DNA from: Massilia sp. BJB1822
GTDB lineage: Bacteria; Pseudomonadota; Gammaproteobacteria; Burkholderiales; Burkholderiaceae_D
Direction of reading: 5' to 3'
Assembly: GCF_013369485.1 (NCBI RefSeq)
Contig: NZ_JABWEB010000001.1
Coordinates: 62,001 to 126,000, forward strand
Length of the DNA: 64,000 nucleotides
Below, piece after piece: positions 12,405 to 20,286 of this stretch (within the stretch, counting starts at the first letter, position 1; every line of letters starts with the position of its first letter). A program made the translations under genes and the position numbers. Below the pieces are notes generated by a model that saw only the letters and a program-made list of their open reading frames with translations, did no database searches and was not told where the DNA came from.

Positions 12405-12974
12405 TCAGGGCTCGCGCGCCAGGGCCAGGAATTCGGTGCGCATGGCCAGATTGGGCTGCAGCTCGCCCAGCATGGCCGAGGTCACGGTTTCTTCGCCCGG
12501 GGTGCGGATGCCGCGGCTTTCCATGCACAGGTGACGGCACTTGACCACCACGCCCACGGCCTTCGGTTCCAGCACTTCCATCAGCGCTTCGGCGATCTGC
12601 ATGGTCATGCGTTCCTGCACCTGCAGGCGCTTAGCGAAGCAGTCCACCAGACGAGTCAGCTTGGACAGGCCAACGATTTTGCCGTTCGGCACATAGCCGA
12701 CGGTGGCCTTGCCGAAGAACGGCGCCAGGTGGTGTTCGCAGTGGCTGTAGACGGGAATGCCCTTGACCACGATCAGTTCGTTGTACTGCTCGGCGCCATC
12801 TTCAAAGGCCTTCAGCAGTTCCACCGGGTTCTGGCCATAGCCCGAGGTCCAGTGTTTCCACGCCTTGCTGACACGGTGCGGAGTTTCGATCAAGCCCGGA
12901 CGGTCCGGGTCTTCGCCAAAGCTCTGCAGCAGGCGGCGCCAGTCGTGTTCGGAGAATTCTGCGTCTTTTGACAT
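12405..12974 (-). CDS. folE: GTP cyclohydrolase I
   Basis: A 189-residue enzyme that converts GTP to 7,8-dihydroneopterin triphosphate, the first step of tetrahydrofolate synthesis. The zinc-binding Cys/His residues are in YSHCEHHLAPFFGKATVGY and CRHLCMESRG, and the substrate-site motif GLSKLTRLVDCFAKRLQVQE is intact. The length matches the family. The start at 12974 is MSKDAEFSEHDW. Toward the C-terminus the family's MRGVEKQNS-type stretch reads ESRGIRTPGEETVTS, as in many proteobacterial paralogues. The thioredoxin-like gene follows 3 bases later. Confidence 0.95.
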   Translation of the reverse strand: MSKDAEFSEHDWRRLLQSFGEDPDRPGLIETPHRVSKAWKHWTSGYGQNPVELLKAFEDGAEQYNELIVVKGIPVYSHCEHHLAPFFGKATVGYVPNGKIVGLSKLTRLVDCFAKRLQVQERMTMQIAEALMEVLEPKAVGVVVKCRHLCMESRGIRTPGEETVTSAMLGELQPNLAMRTEFLALAREP

Positions 12975-13080
12975 GATGATAAAGGCCTGAAAATTGCGAT
13001 TGACCCGTCAGTATACAGGCTTTGGCGTGCTTGCATCGGCCCCTGACTCAAAGCCGGGGCCGTCCAGGCGCACGCCGGAC

Positions 13081-13896
13081 TCAGCGCGGACGGTGGGCGT
13101 TGATCAGGGCGGCGGCGATGGAGACGGTGGCGCTCATTTCGGGCCATTCATCGTCGGGACCGAACCAGCGCGCCTCACTGATTTCATTCGGGTCGACGCG
13201 GATTTCCCCGTCCAGATAATCGGCGGTAAACGCGATCATCAACGAATGCGGGAAAGGCCAGGACTGGCTGCCGAAATAGCGCAGGTTCTGCACGCGCAGG
13301 CCGACTTCCTCATACACCTCGCGGTGCACGGCTTCTTCGATCGATTCGCCCGCCTCCAGAAAACCGGCCAGGGCGGTAAAGCGCTTGTACGGCGCTTGGG
13401 CGTGCACGGCCAGCAACGCCGACTCGCCCTTGCGGATCAGCACCATCATGGCCGGCGAAATGCGCGGGTAAGCCGTCATGCCGCAGGCCGGACACTGGAA
13501 GCTGCGTTCACCGGCCGCGCGCGCCATTGGCGTGGCGCAGGCGCCGCAGAAGCGGTGGGTGCGCGCCCATTCGGCCAGCTGGCTGGCGCGGCTGGCCAGG
13601 CCCAGCAAGCCTTCATCCATGCTTCCGAACAGCGCGCGCAGGCCGTGCCAGCCATGTTCGGCGTCGGGCAGGGCCGGACTATCGGTCCAGGCCGCCTGGT
13701 AATAGCAGTCCTGCCACAGACCGACCGGGTGCAGTTGTTCAGGACTCAGGCCCAAAGCGTCCAGCTGCTCGGGTAGGGCCAGATCGGCGCTGCGCAGCAG
13801 CAGCTGGCCTTGATGAAAGAGAAAGACGCGGCGCGTGGGCGCAGCCGCCATATCGGGCGTAATCAGCGGAATAAAGGCCGAAGGAGTTTGTAACAT
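13081..13896 (-). CDS. nudC: NAD(+)/NADH diphosphatase (Nudix)
   Basis: A 271-residue Nudix hydrolase that cleaves NAD(H) to NMN(H) and AMP and in some bacteria removes NAD caps from RNA. The zinc ribbon is CGAC...CPAC (about residues 117-138). The Nudix box is GFLEAGESIEEAVHREVYEE with the catalytic REVYEE glutamates, and the NADH-specific SQPWPFPxS motif appears as SQSWPFPHS. The start MLQTPSAF at 13896 borders the AT-rich region divergent from the first giant repeat gene. It lies about 106 bases upstream of folE on the same strand; a weak GC hairpin at 13037-13062 lacks a T-run. Confidence 0.93.
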   Translation of the reverse strand: MLQTPSAFIPLITPDMAAAPTRRVFLFHQGQLLLRSADLALPEQLDALGLSPEQLHPVGLWQDCYYQAAWTDSPALPDAEHGWHGLRALFGSMDEGLLGLASRASQLAEWARTHRFCGACATPMARAAGERSFQCPACGMTAYPRISPAMMVLIRKGESALLAVHAQAPYKRFTALAGFLEAGESIEEAVHREVYEEVGLRVQNLRYFGSQSWPFPHSLMIAFTADYLDGEIRVDPNEISEARWFGPDDEWPEMSATVSIAAALINAHRPR

Positions 13897-14082
13897 TATC
13901 GACTATATTTAAAATTATTCGAGCTACCGTGTATCACGATAATACGTGTTTTAATGCAAAAATAAAAACTATTGAAGCGGAAGTTATTATTTCAGTACAG
14001 TGATTTAAACGTTATTTACCCGCCTGTTCTCAACATGGCGGCTATTGCATCCGGGATATATTGGGCAAAGGAGAACCTTACT
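13897..14082 (+). promoter_or_regulatory. AT-rich leader of the first giant octapeptide-repeat gene
   Basis: This 186-base region is far more AT-rich than its surroundings and separates nudC (minus) from the giant gene (plus). It carries the small palindrome CGTG-TAT-CACG at 13928-13938 and several AT-rich hexamers, but no single convincing -35/-10 pair. AAAGGAGAA at 14067-14075 is a strong ribosome-binding site that fixes the giant gene's start at 14083. The reading frame is open further upstream, to an ATG near 14035 and beyond, but without a binding site. Confidence 0.55.
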
Positions 14083-17000
14083 ATGCCCTCTATCGTACCC
14101 GACCTGAACACGGCGCAGATCGCCGGCCTCAGCACCTATCAGATCACGCTGCTCAAGACGGCCGATATAGCCAGCCTGCGGCCCGAGCAGATCGTCGCCT
14201 TCAGCAGCACCCAGTTGCAGGTGATGAGTTCGCAGCAAATCCGCGCCATCACCACGCGTAGCCTGCAGGCCATGACCACGGCCCAGCTGCATACGGGCTT
14301 TGGCGCGCCCCAGTTGCACGGCCTGAGCTCGCAGCAAATCGCCGCCCTCAGCAACGAGCAGATCGCCGACGGCTTCAGCACCACCCAGTTCACCCAGCTC
14401 GGCAGCCAGCAGATCGCCGCCCTGAGCACCACCCAGGTGGCGGCGCTGGAAACGGAAAACCTGGCGGCCTTGCGCAGCGCCCAGTTGATCGCGCTGACCA
14501 GCAGGCAGTTGGCCGTGCTGCGTTCCGACCAGATCGCCGGCCTCGGCACGGAACAGGTGAGCCAGCTCAGCAATAGTCAGTTGCAAGTGCTGAACAGCGT
14601 CCAGATCGGCGCCATGGAAACCCAGGATGTGGCGGCCCTGAAAACGCGCCAGCTGATAGCCCTCGACAGCAAGCAGCTGGCCGGCTTCAGCACGGCCCAG
14701 ATCGTCGCCCTGACCACCCAGCAGGCGGCCTCGCTCAGCCTGCGCCAGATCGGCCTGCTGAGCAATGAGCAATTGGCGGCCATCGAGACGGAAGATTTCG
14801 CGGCGCTGAAAAGCAGTCAGTTGCTGGGTCTGCAAACCGACCAGATCGCGGCTTTGCAGAGCGCCCAGCTGGCGGCCCTGCGCAGCGCCCAGCTCGCCGG
14901 CTTGAGCACGCGCACGCTGAACCTGTTCAGCGCCAGCCAACTGGCCGCGCTCGGTACCGAAAAGCTGGGTCTGTTGGCCTCGCAGCAAATCGGCGCCCTG
15001 ACCACGGCCCTGATTGCCGGCCTCGACGCGGGCCAGCTGGCGGCCCTGGGCAGCCGCCAGATCGGCGGCCTGAGCATGGCGCAGATCCGCGCCCTGAGCC
15101 TGGAGCAGGTGGCCGCGCTCGGCACGGCCCAGGCGGCGGCGCTCAGCACGCGCCAGTTGTCGGCCTTGAACAGCGCGCAATTGAATGCACTGGAAACCCA
15201 GGACTGGGCCGCGCTCGGTACGCGCCTGATCGCCTCCCTGAATATCGACCTGGTCGCCACCTTGTCGCCGGCCCTGATCGCCGCGCTCACGACCGCCCAG
15301 ACCATGGCCCTGACCACCGCCCAGATGGCTTCGCTCAGCACGGCCCAGCTGGCCGCGTTCGAGCCGCAAGACTTTGCCGTACTCAGCCCAGCCCAATTGG
15401 CGGCCCTGGGCGCGCTGCGCTTTTCCGACCTCAGCACGGCCCAGATCGCCGCGCTGAGCACCAGGCAGATCGCCGGCCTGACGCCGGGCCAGATGGCCTC
15501 CCTCAACACGGCCCAGATCGTGGCCATGACCACGGCCCAGATGGCGGCCCTGAATACCCAGCAGCTCAGCGGCATGCGTCCTGAACAGCTGGCCGCCCTC
15601 GAAACAGCCGACTTCGCCGCCATCAAGTGGCAGGCGCTGAACGGCTTGAATTCGCAGCAGATCGCCAGCCTGGGCAGCCAGCACATCACGGCGCTGACCA
15701 CGGCCCAGCTGGCCAACCTGGGCACGCGCCAGCTCAGCTACCTGACCAGCGAACAATTGAATGCGCTGGCGTCGGAAGACTTGCGCGCGCTGCGCCAGCA
15801 GCAGATCGCCAGCCTGTCGACCCAGGCCCTGGCCAATCTGAGCGAAAGCCAGCTGGCCCTGCTCAGCACGGCCCAGATCGGCTATCTGAGCAGCAGCCAG
15901 ATGGCCAGCCTGAGCGCGGCCCAACTGGTCGCCCTCAGCACGGCCCAGGCCGGCGCACTGACCCAGCGCCAGTTGGCCGGCCTCAGCGGCACGCAGCTGA
16001 ACGCCATGGAAACCCAGGATTTCGCCAGCATCAAGGCGCCGCAGATTGGCGGCATCAGCACGGCCGCGCTGGCCGACTTGAATGCCGCCACCATGGCCGC
16101 CTTCAGCACCGCCCAGATCGTCGCCTTGAGCACGGCCCAGATCGCCGCCTTGGGCGACGCGCAGCTGCGCGCCATGGAAACGGCCGACCTCAACGCGCTG
16201 CGCATCGGTCAGGTGCAGGCGCTCAAGGATAGCCAGTTGGCCGCCCTCAGCGACGCGCAGTACACCACCCTCGGCAGCCTGCAGATCGGTTCCTTGAGCA
16301 CGCGCCAGCTGAACGGCTTGAGCATGGCGCGCATTGCCGCCTTCACCACCGCCCAGGCCGCCGCGCTGAACGGCAACCAGCTGGCCTCCTTCAACACCGC
16401 CATGCTGGCGGCCCTGGAGACGGCCGACTTCGCCGCCCTGCGCAGCAACCAGATCACGGCCTTCCGCACGGCCCAGATCGCCGCCCTGTCCACCGACCAG
16501 ATCGTTGCCCTGACCACCGACCAGGCCAGCGCACTGACTACGGCCCAAATCGCCGCCTTGAGCAGCACCCAGCTGGCGGCCATGGAGTCGCAAGACTTCG
16601 CCGCACTGCGCAGCCACCAGGTGGCGGCACTGGCCACGGCCACGATTGCCGGCCTCAGCACGGAAATTCTGAGCAACTTCAGCAGCGCCGGCATCGCCGG
16701 CCTGACCACGGCCCAGCTGGGCGCCCTGAGCAGCACCCAGCTGATCGCCATGACCACCACCCAGTACGCGGGCTTGAGCAATACCCTGCTGGCCGCGCTC
16801 AACAGCTTCCAGATCAGCGTGCTGGAAACCCAGGACTTGAACGCCCTGCGCAGCAGCCAGATCGTGGCCCTGAACAGCAGCCAGATCCGCGGCTTGCGCC
16901 CCGACCAGTTGAACGCCCTGTCCAGCAGCGCCGTGCGCGCCCTGACGGCGCAGCAGATCGGCCTAGGCCTGAGCACCGAGCAGGTGGCGGCCTTGGCCAC

Positions 17001-20000
17001 CAATCAGCTGGCCGCCTTCGGCGCCGGCCAAATGGGCGCCATGACCAGCCTGCAGCTGGCGGCCCTGTCCACGGCCCAGTTCAACGCCCTGGGCAGCAGC
17101 GCCATCGGCGGCCTGAGCAATAGCCAGATCAGCAACGGCCTCAGCACGGCCCAGATCGCCGCTTTCAACACGGCCCAGATCCTGGCCTTGCGCACCAGCC
17201 AACTGGCCCTGCTCAATAGCGCCCAGATGGCGGCGCTGGAAACGGAAGACCTGGCCGTGCTGCGCGGCGACCAGTTGGCCGCCTTCAGCTCGGCCCAGTT
17301 CCGCTGGCTCAGCAGCGACCAGTTGCGCGCCCTGAACTCGGCCGCCCTGGCTGTCATGAACACAGCCCAGATCGCAGCCCTGACGACGGCCCAGATCCAG
17401 TCACTGGGCAGCGCCCAGATCGCCGGTTTCGGCAGCCTGCAGATCGGCGCCCTGAACACCGAGCAGATCGCAGCGCTGACCGTGGGACAAGCCGCCGCGC
17501 TCGGCACGGCCGCCGCCAGCGCCCTGAGCACCAGCCAGCTCAGTTACGGCCTCGGCAGCAGCCAGTTCGCCGCTCTGAATACGGCAGCCGTGGCCGCCCT
17601 GAAACCGGGCCAGTTGGCGGCCTTGCGCAGCGACCAGATCGCCGTCCTCAGCACCGACCAGGCCGCCGCGCTGCGGGCCGGCCAGGTGGGCGGCTTCGGC
17701 ACGGCCCAGTTGGGCATGCTCGGCACGGCGCAACTGGCCGCCCTGAGCACGGCCGCGATTGCCGCACTGACGGCCGACCAGTTCGGCCTGGGCTTGAACA
17801 CCGCCCACATCGTCGCCCTCAGCACGGCGCAGATGCAGGCCATGACGAATACGCAACTGGCGGCCCTGGGCACGGAGCAGGTGCACGCGCTGGAAACGGT
17901 TGACTTGGCTGCGCTCAGCACGCGCCAGATCCAGGCCTTCAGCAGCCAGCAGATCCAGGCGCTGGCCACCGGCCAGATCGCCGCGCTCGCCACGGCCCAG
18001 CTGCGCGCCCTTGGCACCCAGCAGATCGCCGCCTTCGACGCCCAGCAGTTGGCCACGCTGTCCGCCGAACAGTTGCAGGCGCTGAACACGGCGCAGATCC
18101 GCGCCCTCAGCGACACCGCCCTGCCCGGCCTGGGCAGCGACCAGCTGGCGGCCCTGTCCAACGCGCAAGTGGCGGCCCTCAGCGGCGCCCAGATCAATGC
18201 GCTGCCGCCGGCCCTGATGGGCGTGCTCGGCACGGGCCAGATCGCCACCCTGAACAGCTCCCAGATCGCCGTGCTCAATGCCGACCACCTGACCGTGCTC
18301 AGCACGGCCCAGATCGCCGCCCTCACCGTGGCCCAGATCGGCTACCTGAGCGCGGCCCAGTTGCCGGTATTGAACAATGAGCAAATCCAGGTGCTCAGCA
18401 CAGCCCAGTTGGCCGCCATCCGCCTGGCCCAGCTGACGGCGCTGACGGCCGACCAGGTGGCCGCCTTGACGACAGCCCAGGTCGGCAGCCTGGGCACGGC
18501 CCAGATCGCCACCTTGACCACCACCCAGATCGGCGCGCTGACGGCCGAACAGGCTGCCGTGCTCAGTGCCAACCAGATCAAGGCGCTCAAGAACTCGCAG
18601 CTGGCGGCCTTGAATATCGACCAGATCGGCGCCCTGTCGACGGCCCAGCTGTCGGTGCTCAGCGCGGCCCAGATCGGCGCCTTCAGTTCGCTGCAGATCG
18701 GTTATTTCTCGGGCAACCAGCTCGTCAACCTCAGCAATGCCCAATTGGCCGGCCTCAAAGTCAGCCAGCTGGCCGGCTTGAGCACGGCCCAGATGCAGGC
18801 GTTTTCCACCACCCAGCTGGCCAGCTTCAACGGCACCCAGCTGGGCGCGCTGAGCAGCCAGCAGCTGGGCGCCCTGAGTGCCGTGCAGTACGCGGCCCTG
18901 AGCCCAGCCCAGATCGCGGCCTTGAAACCGGCCCAGATCGCCGCCCTGACCACCTTGCAGGCAGCGTCGCTAGGAACGGCCCAGATCGCCGCCTTCACCA
19001 CGGCCCAGATCGCGGCCATGGAAACGGCCGACCTGGCCGCGCTCAGCGTGATCCAGATCGACCATGGCTTCACCAATGCCCAGATCGCGGCCATGACGGT
19101 GGAGCAGACCATGGCGCTGAATCCGGCCTCGACGCGCTACGCCACGCCGCTGGTGCTGGACCTGGACGGCGACGGTGTCAGCACCCTGGGCCGCGAGGCC
19201 GGCGTGCAGTTCGACATCTATGGCCGCGGCCAGAAAGTGCAGACCGGCTGGGCCGGCCCGCGCGACGGCCTGCTGGCCCTGGACCGCAATGGCGATGGCC
19301 AGATCAACGATGGCAGCGAGCTGTTCGGCAGCGCCGTCACCCTGGCCGATGGCAGCAAGGCGCGCGACGCCTATGCCGCGCTGCGCGAACTCGACAGCAA
19401 TGGCGATGGCCGCATCGACAGCGCCGACCGGGCCTATGGCCAGTTGCGCGTCTGGGTCGATGCCGACGGCGACGGCGTGAGCCAGGCCGGCGAGCTGCGC
19501 ACCCTGGCATCGCTCGGCGTGGCCTCGCTCTCGCTGCAGGCGCAAGCCTCGGAAGCGCGCCAGAACGGCAACCGCATCGGCCTGACGTCAAGCTGGACCG
19601 ACACCCAGGGCCGCCAGCACGCCGCGGCCGACGTCTGGTTCGCCACCGGCCCGGCCGCTGCCGGCCAGACTGGGCAAGCTGGACAAGCTGGCAACAGCCT
19701 GCTGGCAGCGGCTAAGGCGGCCAGCACCGGCCAGACAGTCGCTGCCCCCCCGGTCAGCGGCGCGCAACAGCCCGCCGCCGCGTCAAGCCCGGCCGCGCAC
19801 ACCACCTTGGCTGCCATCCCAGCCGATGCGTCTGGACCGGCAGCATTGGCCAATGCGCCTCTGCCGGCGGCAGCGGCAGCCAGCCCGCCAGGCAAGGCCA
19901 GCACCGACCCGGCACCGGCCCGCTTGCCCGAGCCGACGGCCGCCGCCCTGGCCTCGCCGCTGTCGCTGCAGGTGCAGGCGCTGACCAATGCGCTGGAGCG

Positions 20001-20118
20001 TTTCGCGGCCGGTGGCCAACTGGCGGCGCTGCAAGCGTCGCCGGACGGCGGCCACAAGCAGCTGGACGCCCTGCACGACAGCCAGAAAGCGCAAGGCTGG
20101 CTGGCCGCCACCAAGTAA
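14083..20118 (+). CDS. Giant octapeptide-repeat secreted protein A (putative T1SS substrate)
   Basis: A 2011-residue protein. From about residue 8 to 1683 it is an almost unbroken array of some 208 octapeptides of the form L-S/T-T-A-Q-I-A-A, with variants such as ETADFAAL. There is no N-terminal signal peptide. Residues about 1684-1850 form a calcium-loop domain with LVLDLDGDGVSTL, LDRNGDGQINDGSELFG, LDSNGDGRIDSAD and DADGDGVSQAGEL. A Pro/Ala/Ser-rich linker follows, and the protein ends QGWLAATK. The absence of a signal peptide, the calcium loops and the nearby type I transporter suggest export by that system. Proteins of this look are sometimes labelled heme utilization or calcium-binding protein in databases, but no heme motif is visible. 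It is close kin to the protein at 40045-45861. Surface adhesin or fibre is the most likely role (inference). Confidence 0.85.
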   Translation: MPSIVPDLNTAQIAGLSTYQITLLKTADIASLRPEQIVAFSSTQLQVMSSQQIRAITTRSLQAMTTAQLHTGFGAPQLHGLSSQQIAALSNEQIADGFSTTQFTQLGSQQIAALSTTQVAALETENLAALRSAQLIALTSRQLAVLRSDQIAGLGTEQVSQLSNSQLQVLNSVQIGAMETQDVAALKTRQLIALDSKQLAGFSTAQIVALTTQQAASLSLRQIGLLSNEQLAAIETEDFAALKSSQLLGLQTDQIAALQSAQLAALRSAQLAGLSTRTLNLFSASQLAALGTEKLGLLASQQIGALTTALIAGLDAGQLAALGSRQIGGLSMAQIRALSLEQVAALGTAQAAALSTRQLSALNSAQLNALETQDWAALGTRLIASLNIDLVATLSPALIAALTTAQTMALTTAQMASLSTAQLAAFEPQDFAVLSPAQLAALGALRFSDLSTAQIAALSTRQIAGLTPGQMASLNTAQIVAMTTAQMAALNTQQLSGMRPEQLAALETADFAAIKWQALNGLNSQQIASLGSQHITALTTAQLANLGTRQLSYLTSEQLNALASEDLRALRQQQIASLSTQALANLSESQLALLSTAQIGYLSSSQMASLSAAQLVALSTAQAGALTQRQLAGLSGTQLNAMETQDFASIKAPQIGGISTAALADLNAATMAAFSTAQIVALSTAQIAALGDAQLRAMETADLNALRIGQVQALKDSQLAALSDAQYTTLGSLQIGSLSTRQLNGLSMARIAAFTTAQAAALNGNQLASFNTAMLAALETADFAALRSNQITAFRTAQIAALSTDQIVALTTDQASALTTAQIAALSSTQLAAMESQDFAALRSHQVAALATATIAGLSTEILSNFSSAGIAGLTTAQLGALSSTQLIAMTTTQYAGLSNTLLAALNSFQISVLETQDLNALRSSQIVALNSSQIRGLRPDQLNALSSSAVRALTAQQIGLGLSTEQVAALATNQLAAFGAGQMGAMTSLQLAALSTAQFNALGSSAIGGLSNSQISNGLSTAQIAAFNTAQILALRTSQLALLNSAQMAALETEDLAVLRGDQLAAFSSAQFRWLSSDQLRALNSAALAVMNTAQIAALTTAQIQSLGSAQIAGFGSLQIGALNTEQIAALTVGQAAALGTAAASALSTSQLSYGLGSSQFAALNTAAVAALKPGQLAALRSDQIAVLSTDQAAALRAGQVGGFGTAQLGMLGTAQLAALSTAAIAALTADQFGLGLNTAHIVALSTAQMQAMTNTQLAALGTEQVHALETVDLAALSTRQIQAFSSQQIQALATGQIAALATAQLRALGTQQIAAFDAQQLATLSAEQLQALNTAQIRALSDTALPGLGSDQLAALSNAQVAALSGAQINALPPALMGVLGTGQIATLNSSQIAVLNADHLTVLSTAQIAALTVAQIGYLSAAQLPVLNNEQIQVLSTAQLAAIRLAQLTALTADQVAALTTAQVGSLGTAQIATLTTTQIGALTAEQAAVLSANQIKALKNSQLAALNIDQIGALSTAQLSVLSAAQIGAFSSLQIGYFSGNQLVNLSNAQLAGLKVSQLAGLSTAQMQAFSTTQLASFNGTQLGALSSQQLGALSAVQYAALSPAQIAALKPAQIAALTTLQAASLGTAQIAAFTTAQIAAMETADLAALSVIQIDHGFTNAQIAAMTVEQTMALNPASTRYATPLVLDLDGDGVSTLGREAGVQFDIYGRGQKVQTGWAGPRDGLLALDRNGDGQINDGSELFGSAVTLADGSKARDAYAALRELDSNGDGRIDSADRAYGQLRVWVDADGDGVSQAGELRTLASLGVASLSLQAQASEARQNGNRIGLTSSWTDTQGRQHAAADVWFATGPAAAGQTGQAGQAGNSLLAAAKAASTGQTVAAPPVSGAQQPAAASSPAAHTTLAAIPADASGPAALANAPLPAAAAASPPGKASTDPAPARLPEPTAAALASPLSLQVQALTNALERFAAGGQLAALQASPDGGHKQLDALHDSQKAQGWLAATK

Positions 20119-20122
20119 ATCC

Positions 20123-20166
20123 ATCCCGCCCCACCGCCCGCGGCCCGTCCGTGGGCGGAGCGGGAT
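20123..20166 (+). terminator. GC-rich hairpin after giant gene A
   Basis: ATCCCGCC and CCACCGCCCGCGG pair with CCGTGGGCGG and AGCGGGAT to give a long stem starting 5 bases after the stop codon. No T-run follows, so it may be a weak terminator or a 3' stabilising hairpin that lets some transcription reach the glycosylation genes. Confidence 0.45.
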
Positions 20167-20286
20167 GGCGGCGGCACCGATCAGTTGCTCCAAGGCCACA
20201 AAATCCCCGTCTTCCCACTCGCAACAGGGTATGATTACGCCTTCTACGCCCGTCGGCAGCCGGGCCGTTTTCTGCGAAAGAACAAG

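Noticed and set aside
13037..13062. Terminator between nudC and folE
   Set aside because: A GGCCCC/GGGGCC hairpin is present but there is no T-run on the minus strand; not enough to call.
14005..16617. Long minus-strand open frames opposite giant gene A (870 aa and others)
   Set aside because: Same cause: antisense shadow of the 24-base repeat, with no start signals and no recognisable domain.
14083..19131. CRISPR array or TAL-effector-like repeat
   Set aside because: The 24-base units are contiguous coding repeats without spacers. TALE repeats are 34 residues long, whereas these are 8.
14083..20118. Pentapeptide-repeat protein or classical RTX toxin
   Set aside because: The period is eight residues rather than five, and no GGxGxDxxx nonapeptide series occurs; the calcium loops are EF-hand-like.
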